Program-made: the position numbers and the translations under genes
Assembly: GCF_030732845.1 (NCBI RefSeq)
Contig: NZ_JASHKA010000010.1
Span: 62,001-126,000, forward strand
Direction of reading: 5' to 3'
DNA length: 64,000 nucleotides
DNA from: Roseibium sp. MMSF_3544
GTDB lineage: Bacteria > Pseudomonadota > Alphaproteobacteria > Rhizobiales > Stappiaceae
The notes under the pieces: model-generated
What the model was told of the DNA's origin: nothing
What the model saw: the letters and a program-made list of their open reading frames with translations, nothing else
Databases searched by the model: none
Shown here: positions 43,025 to 51,508 of the stretch, one piece after another
Position numbering within the stretch: the stretch's first letter is position 1
Layout of the letters: every line of letters starts with the position of its first letter

Positions 43025-44821
43025 GTGCAAGCCACAGACGCGACGAATCCGGAATATTTTCACAAGGTCGTCGACTGCCAATATGCCTGTCCGGCGCACA
43101 CGCCGGTGCCGGCCTATATTCGCCTGATCGCCCAGCAGCGCTACACCGACGCCTATCTGATCAACTGGGAAAGCAACGTCTTTCCGGGCGTACTTGGCCG
43201 CACGTGCGACCGGCCTTGCGAGCCGGCCTGCCGGCGCGGACGGGTGGAAGAAGAGCCAGTTGCGATCTGCCGCCTGAAACGTGTTGCCGCCGACTTCAAG
43301 GACGAGGTCGCCGGGATGCTGCCCAAGGCGGGGCCACCCAACGGCAAGAAGATCGCCCTGATCGGTGCCGGTCCGGCGTCGCTGACGGTTGCCCGCGATC
43401 TCGCCCCGCTCGGCTATGAGCTGCACCTTTATGATGAGCAAGCCAAGGGCGGCGGCTTCATGCGCAGCCAGATCCCCTCGTTCAGGTTGCCGGAAAGCGT
43501 GCTCGACGAGGAGATTGGTTACATTCTTGACATGGGCGGCATCACAACCGTGTTCGACACCTATGTCGACAGCATGGCCGAGATGCTCAACAAGGGGTAC
43601 GACGCGATCTTCGTTGGTTCCGGCGCACCGCGCGGGCGCGACCTGCCCAAGCTGCCCGGCCGCAAGGAAGCGGATGCCAATATCCATATCGGCATCAACT
43701 GGCTGGCCAATGTCGCTTTTGAACACACAAAGGAAATCGGCAAGCGCGTGATTGTGCTGGGGGGCGGCAACACCGCCATGGACTGCTGCCGTACCTCGCG
43801 CCGGCTTGGCGGCGAGGACGTCAAGGTGATCGTGCGCAGCCCGTTTGCCGAGATGAAGGCCTCGCCCTGGGAAAAGGAAGATGCCATTCACGAAGGCATC
43901 CCGATCATCGACAACCATGTGCCGCGCGAATTTGTGCTCGAGAATGGCAAGCTGGTCGGCATGACCTTCGACAAAGTCCAGCCGGTTTATCACAAGGATG
44001 GGCACCGGGAGCTGGTACCGACCGGAGAGGAGCCGGAATTTTACCCGTGCGACGACGTGTTGGTCGCCATCGGCCAGGAAAATGCCTTTCCATGGATCGA
44101 AAAGGAAACCGGCATCCGTTTTACAAGCTGGGGTACGCCGATCATCAACGACGACGAGACCTTCCAGTCGACCCGCAAGGAAGTGTTTTTCGGCGGCGAT
44201 TCCGCCTTTGGACCTTCGAACATCATCACCGCGGTGGCTCATGGCCACAAGGCAGCGGTCTCGATCGACTTTTATTGCCAGGGCAAGACCCTGTCCAAGC
44301 GTCCGCCGCCGCACGTCACACTGATTGGCCAGAAGATGGGCATTCACGAATGGAGCTATGATTCCATTCCGATTACCGACGAGCGCAAGATTGTGCCGCT
44401 GGAGGATCTGAAAAAATCACTCAACGACCGCATGGTGGAAGTTGAGCTGGGCTTTGATGCGGAAGCCGCTTTCATTGAGGCGGAACGCTGCCTGAACTGC
44501 GACGCGCAAACGGTGTTTACCGATTCCAACTGCATCGAGTGCGATGCCTGCCAGGACATCTGCCCGACCAATTGCATCACCTTCACGCAGAATGCGCCCG
44601 AAAAGGAATTGCGCGCCAAACTGCTGGTGCCCGCGGACAACACCGAACAGGATCTTTATGTCTCCGGCACGCTGCCCACCGGTCGTGTCATGGTCAAGGA
44701 CGAGGATGTCTGCCTGCATTGCGGCCTGTGCGCCGAGCGATGTCCGACCGCGGCCTGGGATATGCAGATGTTCTTCTACAACACGGCCAAGGCGACGCCC
44801 AACCTGGTGGATGTCAAATGA
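43025..44821 (+). CDS. NAD(P)-linked flavin/Fe-S oxidoreductase subunit of a 2-oxoacid oxidoreductase (KorC/BzdV-like)
   Basis: The 598-residue protein has Cys motifs near the N-terminus (CQYACPAH, CDRPCEPACRRG) as in glutamate synthase small subunit, FAD loop ALIGAGPASLTVA, NAD(P) loop VLGGGNTAMDCC, and two C-terminal 4Fe-4S sets (CIECDACQDICPTNC, CLHCGLCAERCP). It matches the third subunit of 2-oxoglutarate:NADP+ oxidoreductase of Azoarcus-like bacteria, which passes electrons from ferredoxin-type clusters to NADP+. The start is GTG 43025 with GGGAGG eight bases upstream. It is the first gene of the operon. Confidence 0.85.
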   Translation: MQATDATNPEYFHKVVDCQYACPAHTPVPAYIRLIAQQRYTDAYLINWESNVFPGVLGRTCDRPCEPACRRGRVEEEPVAICRLKRVAADFKDEVAGMLPKAGPPNGKKIALIGAGPASLTVARDLAPLGYELHLYDEQAKGGGFMRSQIPSFRLPESVLDEEIGYILDMGGITTVFDTYVDSMAEMLNKGYDAIFVGSGAPRGRDLPKLPGRKEADANIHIGINWLANVAFEHTKEIGKRVIVLGGGNTAMDCCRTSRRLGGEDVKVIVRSPFAEMKASPWEKEDAIHEGIPIIDNHVPREFVLENGKLVGMTFDKVQPVYHKDGHRELVPTGEEPEFYPCDDVLVAIGQENAFPWIEKETGIRFTSWGTPIINDDETFQSTRKEVFFGGDSAFGPSNIITAVAHGHKAAVSIDFYCQGKTLSKRPPPHVTLIGQKMGIHEWSYDSIPITDERKIVPLEDLKKSLNDRMVEVELGFDAEAAFIEAERCLNCDAQTVFTDSNCIECDACQDICPTNCITFTQNAPEKELRAKLLVPADNTEQDLYVSGTLPTGRVMVKDEDVCLHCGLCAERCPTAAWDMQMFFYNTAKATPNLVDVK

Positions 44822-46698
44822 AGCAGATCAAGGGCGTCAACGATTTCGTGGTCAAATTCGCCAATGTCAACGGGACCGGGTCGGCATCGGCCAACCACCT
44901 GTTCGCCAAGGCGATCTTCCGGATGGGCGTGCCGGTCAGCCCGCGCAACATCTTCCCCTCCAATATCCAGGGACTACCAACCTGGTATGAGGTGAGGGTC
45001 AGTGCCAAGGGCTATCTCGGCCGACGCGGCGGTGTCGACCTGATGCTGTGCGTGAACCCGCAGACGATGGAAGACGACATCGCCAGCATCGAGCCGGGCG
45101 GGTATTTCGTTTACGATTCAACGCGGCCGTTGGCACCGCATCTGAAGCGCGACGACATCACCACCTTCGGCATCCCGCTGACGGAAATGTGCATGCGCGA
45201 GTTCAAGGTCGCGCGGCTTCAGCAGCTCTTGAAGAATGTGGTTTATGTCGGTGCCCTGGCGGCGCTCCTCGATATCGAGTTCTCGATCCTCAAGGATCTC
45301 TTGAACGATCAGTTCAAGGGCAAGGAAAAGCTGATCTCGCCGAACGTGCACGCGCTGGAAATGGGCTATCAGTTCGCCCAGGAAAACTTCAAGTGTCCGC
45401 TGCCGATCCGGCTGGATCCGAGCGTTATCGACGCTCCGCATATCCGCGAGAGCAAGCATATTCTGATGAACGGAAACACTGCAGCGGCGCTCGGAGCCAT
45501 CTATGGCGGGGCGACGGTTGCGGCATGGTATCCGATCACTCCGTCAACATCGGTGGTCGACGCCTTCTCGAAATATGCAGAGCGAATGCGGATCGACCCG
45601 GGTACGGGCAAACGCAACTTCGCGATCATTCAGGCCGAGGACGAACTGGCCGCTATGGGCATCGTCGTCGGCGCCAGCTGGAACGGGGCGCGGGCCTTCA
45701 CCGCGACATCCGGACCGGGGCTTTCCCTGATGAGTGAATTCCTGGGTCTTGCCTATTTCGCGGAGTTGCCGGTCGTCCTGATCGATGTCCAGCGATCCGG
45801 CCCATCCACCGGCATGCCGACCCGCAGTCAGCAGTCGGACATTCTCGCGGCCGCCTATGCCAGCCATGGCGATACGAAACACGTTCTTTTGTTCCCGGCG
45901 ACGCCGCGCGAATGTTTCGACATGACCGTTGAGGCCTTTGATCTTGCAGAACAGCTGCAAACACCGGTCATCATGATGTCGGATCTGGATTTGGGCATGA
46001 ACGACTGGATGTCGCCGCCGCTCGAATGGGACGACAATTATGAAATGAGCCGCGGCAAGGTGCTGGACGCGGACGCGCTGGACACTGCGCAGAGCTGGGG
46101 ACGTTACGTCGACGTGGACGGTGACGGCATCTGCTACCGCACGTTGCCCGGCACGCATCCGGACAAGGGTGCATTCTTCACACGAGGCTCGTCCAAGAAC
46201 GACATGGCGATTTATTCCGAAAAGGGCGAGGATTACGTTCAGAACGTGGACCGGCTTTTGCGCAAGTTCGAAACCGCGAAGTCCTACGTTCCCGTGCCCA
46301 AGGTTCATGACCCGATCCCGGTGGCGAAACCGAAGACCAAGCTGAAGCTCGGTGCGCTCTTTTTCGGCACGTCGGCCTCACCGTCCTATGAGGCGGTCGA
46401 AATCCTGGCCGATGAAGGGTATCCGATTGACGTCATGCGGATCCGCGCCTTTCCCTTCCACGAAAGCCTCGACGCCTTCGTTCACGAGCATGACCTCGTG
46501 TTCGTGATCGAACAGAATCGCGATGGCCAGATGCGCCAGCTGATCATGAACGAGTGTCATATTGCCCCTGACAAACTGACGTCGGTTCTCAATTACTCCG
46601 GGACACCGATAACGGCGCGCACAATCGCCCGCCAGATCCGTCAGGCGCTGAATGCGACCAGTGCCGACATTGTCAAGCTGCATCCGGAGACCGCCTGA
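44818..46698 (+). CDS. korA: 2-oxoacid:acceptor oxidoreductase, fused gamma-alpha subunit
   Basis: The 626-residue protein combines a gamma-like domain (residues 1-190: FVVKFANVNGTGSASANHLFAKAIFRMGVPVSPRNIFPS) with an alpha-like domain carrying WYPITPSTSVVDAF and SGPGLSLMSEFLGLAYF. With the beta subunit it binds thiamine diphosphate and oxidises a 2-oxoacid, probably 2-oxoglutarate, to the acyl-CoA. Its start overlaps the upstream stop (ATGA) and its stop overlaps korB by one base, so the three genes are coupled. Confidence 0.85.
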   Translation: MKQIKGVNDFVVKFANVNGTGSASANHLFAKAIFRMGVPVSPRNIFPSNIQGLPTWYEVRVSAKGYLGRRGGVDLMLCVNPQTMEDDIASIEPGGYFVYDSTRPLAPHLKRDDITTFGIPLTEMCMREFKVARLQQLLKNVVYVGALAALLDIEFSILKDLLNDQFKGKEKLISPNVHALEMGYQFAQENFKCPLPIRLDPSVIDAPHIRESKHILMNGNTAAALGAIYGGATVAAWYPITPSTSVVDAFSKYAERMRIDPGTGKRNFAIIQAEDELAAMGIVVGASWNGARAFTATSGPGLSLMSEFLGLAYFAELPVVLIDVQRSGPSTGMPTRSQQSDILAAAYASHGDTKHVLLFPATPRECFDMTVEAFDLAEQLQTPVIMMSDLDLGMNDWMSPPLEWDDNYEMSRGKVLDADALDTAQSWGRYVDVDGDGICYRTLPGTHPDKGAFFTRGSSKNDMAIYSEKGEDYVQNVDRLLRKFETAKSYVPVPKVHDPIPVAKPKTKLKLGALFFGTSASPSYEAVEILADEGYPIDVMRIRAFPFHESLDAFVHEHDLVFVIEQNRDGQMRQLIMNECHIAPDKLTSVLNYSGTPITARTIARQIRQALNATSADIVKLHPETA

Positions 46699-47747
46699 TG
46701 TCCTACTACAAGCCGAAATTCCAGCATCCGAAACTGCCGAAAAACGAGCTTGGGTACACCGTTGCCGATTACGACGGCGCCGTTTCGACGCTGTGTGCAG
46801 GCTGCGGACACGACAGCATCTCGGCGGCCATCCGCAATGCCTGTTTCCTCTCCGCCATCCCGCCGCACCGGATCGCCAAATTGTCCGGCATTGGCTGTTC
46901 CTCCAAGATGCCCACCTACTTTCTGGGCAGGAGCCACGGGTTCAATTCCGTGCACGGGCGAATGCCGTCAGTCGCAACGGGTGCCAGCGTTGCCAACCGG
47001 GATCTGATCTATCTCGGCGTTTCCGGTGACGGCGACACAGCCTCCATCGGCATGGGTCAGTTCGTTCACCTGATCAGGCGCAACGTCAACATGACCTATA
47101 TCGTCGCCAACAACGGCTGTTACGGATTGACCAAGGGTCAGGACAGCGCGACAGCCGATCTCGGCTCGGTTGGCAAATACGGTACGAAAAATCCGTTTGA
47201 CGGGATTGACCTGGCCAGTCTCGCGGTTCTGCAGGGTGCAAGCTTTGTCGGACGCAGTTTTTCCGGCGACAAGGAGCAGCTCGAGCCGCTCATCCGCGCA
47301 GCCATGGCGCACCGTGGGTTTGCCTTTATCGATGTCGTTTCGCCATGCGTGACCTTTGCCAACAATGTCGGCTCAACGAAGAGCTACGCCGCCACGCGTG
47401 AAAATCTCGACGCGATGCCGATCGACTTCGTACCGATGCGCGAGGAGATCAGGACCCAGTACAAGGAAGGGTCCAGCCAGACGGTGACGCTCCACGATGG
47501 ATCGATTATCCATCTTCTCAAGGCACGCAAGGACTACAAGGCCGATAGCCGAGAAGACGCGCTGATGGCCCTGCAAAAGGCCAACAGCACTGGAAAGGTC
47601 CTGACCGGGCTCTTGTACCTCGATCCGAACTCGCAGGATCTCAACCAGGTCCTGGAACTTGCCAGCAAACCGCTGAACAGCCTGGGCATGGACGAGCTGT
47701 GTCCGGGCAGCCGGGTTCTAAAGAGCATCAACGAGGGTTTGCGCTAA
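46698..47747 (+). CDS. korB: 2-oxoacid:acceptor oxidoreductase, beta subunit (thiamine diphosphate)
   Basis: The 349-residue protein has CAGCGHDSISAA and CSSKMPTYF (4Fe-4S ligands), the TPP motif GDGDTASIGMGQFVHLIRRN...NNGCYGLTKGQ, and late SPCVTF. It binds thiamine diphosphate and the iron-sulfur cluster. Length is typical. The gene starts one base into the korA stop. No terminator hairpin is obvious before 47857. Confidence 0.9.
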   Translation: MSYYKPKFQHPKLPKNELGYTVADYDGAVSTLCAGCGHDSISAAIRNACFLSAIPPHRIAKLSGIGCSSKMPTYFLGRSHGFNSVHGRMPSVATGASVANRDLIYLGVSGDGDTASIGMGQFVHLIRRNVNMTYIVANNGCYGLTKGQDSATADLGSVGKYGTKNPFDGIDLASLAVLQGASFVGRSFSGDKEQLEPLIRAAMAHRGFAFIDVVSPCVTFANNVGSTKSYAATRENLDAMPIDFVPMREEIRTQYKEGSSQTVTLHDGSIIHLLKARKDYKADSREDALMALQKANSTGKVLTGLLYLDPNSQDLNQVLELASKPLNSLGMDELCPGSRVLKSINEGLR

Positions 47748-47857
47748 CAGCGGTCCACAAAACGCGCGCATTGATAACCCCTATCCCGATCCGTGGCCTT
47801 GCCTTGTTCAATCGCGGAATGAAGCCCGAGCGCAGTGATATTTGGTGAAACGATGAC

Positions 47858-48892
47858 CTAGCGCTCTGTGAGCTTCAACTCGATGCGGCGGTTCTTCGCG
47901 AGCGCGTCCGGGGTTTCCCCCTCCTCGAGCGGCTGGAACTCGCCGAAACCGGCAGCGACCAGGCGCTTGGGATCAACGCCTTTCTCGATCAGATAACGGA
48001 CAACTGAGATCGCGCGGGCGGCGGAGAGTTCCCAGTTGTTGCGCAGGCGGCCTGCGCCCGAAAGAGGACGTGCATCCGTGTGACCGTCAACGCGCAGCAC
48101 CCAGTTGATTTCGTCGGGTATCTGAGCGCTTAACTCCTGGATCGCCTCGGCAAGCTTGTCGAGTTCCTGTTCACCTGCGGGATTGATGTCCTCAGAACCG
48201 GAATCAAACAGAACTTCCGACTGGAAGACGAAACGGTCACCAACAACGGATATATCGGAACGCTGCGAAAGGATTTCGCGCAGGCGGCCGAAGAAGTCGG
48301 ACCGGTAGCGCGAGAGCTCCTGAACCCGTTGGACGAGTGCGGCGTTGAGACGGCGGCCGAGGCTGGCAATCTTTGCCTGGCTCTCGGCTTCTTTGGCTTC
48401 GGAGGCTTCAAGCGCGGCATTGGCTGCCGCGATCTGGCGACGCAGGGCAGCGATCTGCTGGTTGAGAAGCTCCACCTGTGCGAGCGCCTGCTGGCTGACC
48501 TGCCGTTCGTCGTCGAGCAGGTTTTCAAGCTGCGCGGCACGGCCGCCAGCGGCATCGGCTGCTCCGGAACTGTTTTCCAGAAGACCTAGGAGGCGCGATT
48601 GCTCGGCTTCCGCGTCGGACAGACTTGCCTGCAGACCCAGGATCGTGTCCTCGAGTTCGCCCGACGTTGCGCGCTCCAGCGCCAGCAATTCGGTCAATTC
48701 GCTGATCTGGGCGTTCAGCCGGTTCAAGACGGTGTCCCGGCCGGAAAGCTGCTGGGACAGGAAGAACTGCGCGATCATGAAAATCGACAGCAGGAAAATG
48801 ATCACGAGCAGGAGCGTGGCCATCGCATCGACGAAGCCGGGCCAGTAATCCGTTGTCTGGGCGCGGCGGCGGGCGCGCAGTCCTGCGGCCAT
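47858..48892 (-). CDS. OmpA/MotB-type peptidoglycan-binding protein with long coiled coil
   Basis: The 344-residue protein has an N-terminal membrane helix (MATLLLVIIFLLSIFMIAQFF), a long Ala/Gln-rich coiled coil (residues 55-190) and a C-terminal OmpA domain (VLRVDGHTDARPL...NWELSAARAISVVRYLIEKGVDPKRLVAAGFGE). It pairs with the ExbB-like gene seven bases upstream, as stator-like proton channels do. Such pairs are common in Hyphomicrobiales; an envelope or cell-wall role is likely. Confidence 0.85.
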   Translation of the reverse strand: MAAGLRARRRAQTTDYWPGFVDAMATLLLVIIFLLSIFMIAQFFLSQQLSGRDTVLNRLNAQISELTELLALERATSGELEDTILGLQASLSDAEAEQSRLLGLLENSSGAADAAGGRAAQLENLLDDERQVSQQALAQVELLNQQIAALRRQIAAANAALEASEAKEAESQAKIASLGRRLNAALVQRVQELSRYRSDFFGRLREILSQRSDISVVGDRFVFQSEVLFDSGSEDINPAGEQELDKLAEAIQELSAQIPDEINWVLRVDGHTDARPLSGAGRLRNNWELSAARAISVVRYLIEKGVDPKRLVAAGFGEFQPLEEGETPDALAKNRRIELKLTER

Positions 48893-48898
48893 TGATCC

Positions 48899-49897
48899 TT
48901 ACTCCTTCGCGCGGTCGAACGCTGCGGAAATCGAGGTCAGCAATCCCTCGATCTTCTTTTGCTGCTCACCCTGGGTTTCGGCCCAGTCGCGCATCATCTG
49001 CTGCTCGGAGCGCACATGTTTGACGAGCCCCTGGATGCCTTCGGCAAGATTGGCCATCGCCTGGCTGGCATTCTTGCTGCCGCCTTCCTCGATGCTCTTC
49101 TGCAGGGACTGGATGGAGGCCTGGATCTGCTCGACGCCTGGCGAATCCGGCGTGCCGAACATGCCGTCTTCCGGATCAATATCGGTGACGGTGGAGAGCC
49201 AGTCTTCCAGTTCATTGTAGAACCGGTTCTGTGCCTGACCCGCCTGCAGGTCTAGAAAGCCGAGGACAAGCGATCCCGTCAAACCGAAAAGTGACGACGA
49301 AAACGCCGTTCCCATGCCGGAGAGCGGGGCTTCCAGCCCGGCCTTGAGGTCTTCGAAAATAACGTTCGCGTCGCCCGATCCGACGTCAAGCGACTGGATG
49401 GTTGCACCGACCGAGCTGACGGTCTGCAAGAGCCCCCAGAAGGTGCCAAGCAGGCCGAGGAAAACGAGAAGCCCGGTGAGATAGCGGGACATCTCACGCG
49501 ATTCTTCCAGGCGCATGCCGATGGAATCGAGAATCGATCTTGCGGTCGTCGGCGTCAGGGCCATGTCGCCGGCCTTGTTGCCGAGAAGGGCTGCCATCGG
49601 CGCCAGCAGAACCGGGGAGCGGGTGTCGAGTGCCGGATCACCCATCCGGAAACTGTTGACCCATGAAATTTCCGGGAATAGCCGGATTACCCTGCCGAAC
49701 AGCAGGAGCACTCCGAAAACGCCAACCAGAACGATCAGGCCGTTGAGCCCGGGGTTGCTTAGGAAGGCAGTGGAGATTTGCGGAAACAGGATGAAGGCAA
49801 TGAAGGCGACGATCACCAGAAAGATGATCATGAAAGTCAGATACGCCCTCGGGCTGGACAGGCTGTAGGGGTCAAATTCACGGGCCATATTGCGCAA
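48899..49897 (-). CDS. MotA/TolQ/ExbB-family proton-channel protein
   Basis: The 332-residue protein has about four membrane helices with the channel motif LTGLLVFLGLLGTFWGLLQTVSSVGATI (residues 140-168) and SGMGTAFSSSLFGLTGSLVLGFLDL, then a helical cytoplasmic tail. It resembles TolQ/ExbB. The start is either TTG 49897 (AGGTGA five bases away) or ATG 49888. With the following OmpA-like gene it forms a two-component channel. ZorA of the Zorya defence system is larger, so this is not a close match. Confidence 0.85.
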   Translation of the reverse strand: MRNMAREFDPYSLSSPRAYLTFMIIFLVIVAFIAFILFPQISTAFLSNPGLNGLIVLVGVFGVLLLFGRVIRLFPEISWVNSFRMGDPALDTRSPVLLAPMAALLGNKAGDMALTPTTARSILDSIGMRLEESREMSRYLTGLLVFLGLLGTFWGLLQTVSSVGATIQSLDVGSGDANVIFEDLKAGLEAPLSGMGTAFSSSLFGLTGSLVLGFLDLQAGQAQNRFYNELEDWLSTVTDIDPEDGMFGTPDSPGVEQIQASIQSLQKSIEEGGSKNASQAMANLAEGIQGLVKHVRSEQQMMRDWAETQGEQQKKIEGLLTSISAAFDRAKE

Positions 49898-50259
49898 TCA
49901 ATCACCTACTATGAAGGTAACTCCTTGATAGCGTGATTTTTAACGCCTTGGAAACCTCTTATCGCTGCAAGGGGTCAATAATGTCTGGAAAGCCTGGAAA
50001 GACGGGTTTTGGCGGCGGTTTTTCGCCTGGACGACAGCGTTCAGAGTGAACCGCTTGAGCGCCGCCAACCAAAATACTGGACGGCTTGAGGCCGGTCTTT
50101 CAATTTCCAAAAAAGAACATGTTCCTTTGCAACTTTGGCACCGCAATTCACATGCAAATGTCATCTTTCCTTGAGACGTTTGGCCAGGAGTTGCACCAAC
50201 AGAAGTCCGTGACCACCGCCTGCTTCTTTGTTTTTCAAGGTATTTAAGGGACGCCCAAC
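49898..50259. other. 362-bp region before the baeRF gene
   Basis: No family gene is visible. A 22-codon reading frame at 49981-50049 (MSGKPGKTGFGGGFSPGRQR) with AAGGGG upstream is possible but too short to trust. A short minus-strand frame at 49940-50164 shows no motif. The region should hold the promoters of the ExbB-like gene and the baeRF gene. Confidence 0.35.
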
Positions 50260-51381
50260 ATGCGTTACGTCGATATTCCTTCCCTTGCCGACATCAAAAG
50301 ACTGGCGCAAAAACGCCATCCGGCGAGCCTGAGTTTTTCCTTGAGAACAACGCCTGTAACGCAGGAAGCCCAGCAGGATCGGATCAAGTTTTCCAATCTC
50401 GCGCATGATGCCCTGCAGCAGATCGACGAAGGGCTGATTTCCAAGTCTGACTATGCGGCGCTTGAAGCCAGCCTGGCCGATATTTCCGACGACGATGAGT
50501 TCTGGGCGCACCAGTCCGAGAGCCTTGTGGTCTTTGCGACGCCAGACAGGATCAAGACATTTCGTCTGCCCAATCACCTGAGCGATGCCGTTGAGGTTTC
50601 GGACAGGTTTCATCTGACCCCTCTGCTGCGCGCCGTTGCGTTTCCGCACCATGCCATTGCTCTCGTGCTGGGACAAAACGGTGCACGTGTGATTGAGATA
50701 ACCGGCGATCGTCCTGCGGGTGAAATCAAGGTGCCTGACATGCCGACCGACGCTGCCAGCGTCGCCGGAAAGGCCAGCATTCTCGGTCGGTCGCCGAAGG
50801 GGCGTTTGCAAGGAAGCGAAGGCCAAAAGGTGCATCTTCTGGCCTATTCAAGACGTGTCGACGCTGCGATGCGCTCCTTGCTGGCGGGCAGCGATGTACC
50901 GCTTATCCTTATTGCGCTTGAGCCATTGAGATCGATTTTCTTGTCCGTCTGCAATTATGACAACGTGCTGCATGGGCATGCGGAAGGCATTGCCGAGGAC
51001 AGCACGGACGCCGAGATCGCTGCAGCCTCGCGGAGTTTGCTCGACTCCTATTATGAGGCTCTGCTTGAAAGTGTTCGCGATACGTATGCCGGCCGCGTCG
51101 ACGACCGGCGGGCAACCGACAGCATCAGCGAGATTGCGAGGCTGGCGACAAATGGTGGCGTCGAGACGCTTCTGGTGAACATGGAGACAGCGCTTCCCGG
51201 ACGCGTGGATGATCTGTCCGGAGCGATCAGCTATTCAGAATCCAAGAGCCCGGACAGCTATGACGTGCTGTCGGAGATTGCCTGCCGCGTTATCCGGACC
51301 GGCGGCGAGGTCAACAGCGTACGGCAGGAAGACCTGCCGGGTTCTGCCCCGGTTGCCGCGTTGCTGCGATATCCAATCTGA
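50260..51381 (+). CDS. baeRF-type (eRF1-like fold) protein
   Basis: The 373-residue protein resembles the bacterial archaeo-eukaryotic release-factor-like (baeRF) family. It shows LPNHLSDAVEVSDRFHLTPLLRAVAFPHHAIALVLGQNGARVIEI, followed by VHLLAYSRRVDAAMRSLLAGSDVPLILIALEPLRSIFLSV. Members have the eRF1 domain-2/3 fold without a stop-codon reader. Some are suggested to act in ribosome rescue, hibernation or stress; this remains unproven. It precedes the SWIM gene by 127 bases. Confidence 0.6.
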   Translation: MRYVDIPSLADIKRLAQKRHPASLSFSLRTTPVTQEAQQDRIKFSNLAHDALQQIDEGLISKSDYAALEASLADISDDDEFWAHQSESLVVFATPDRIKTFRLPNHLSDAVEVSDRFHLTPLLRAVAFPHHAIALVLGQNGARVIEITGDRPAGEIKVPDMPTDAASVAGKASILGRSPKGRLQGSEGQKVHLLAYSRRVDAAMRSLLAGSDVPLILIALEPLRSIFLSVCNYDNVLHGHAEGIAEDSTDAEIAAASRSLLDSYYEALLESVRDTYAGRVDDRRATDSISEIARLATNGGVETLLVNMETALPGRVDDLSGAISYSESKSPDSYDVLSEIACRVIRTGGEVNSVRQEDLPGSAPVAALLRYPI

Positions 51382-51431
51382 AGGTGGACGCTTCCGGGAC
51401 CGCCGGAGAGAAGGTTGAGACAATTGTAATT

Positions 51432-51442
51432 GTGAAATTCAC
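51432..51442. promoter_or_regulatory. AT-rich palindromic region before the SWIM gene
   Basis: GTGAAATTCAC is a perfect 11-bp palindrome inside a longer AT-rich stretch (about 51421-51455) with CAATT and AATTG at its ends. It sits 67 bases before the SWIM start and may be an operator or promoter element. Confidence 0.35.
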
Positions 51443-51508
51443 TTCAATTTAATTGCAAAGCGCCAAAAACAAGCGGTTGTTTCTTGGTCCGTACGGGAAA
51501 CCCGAATT

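Noticed and set aside
49981..50049. 22-codon frame MSGKPGKTGFGGGFSPGRQR with AAGGGG upstream
   Set aside because: It is too short and of too low complexity to call a gene without conservation or translation data.
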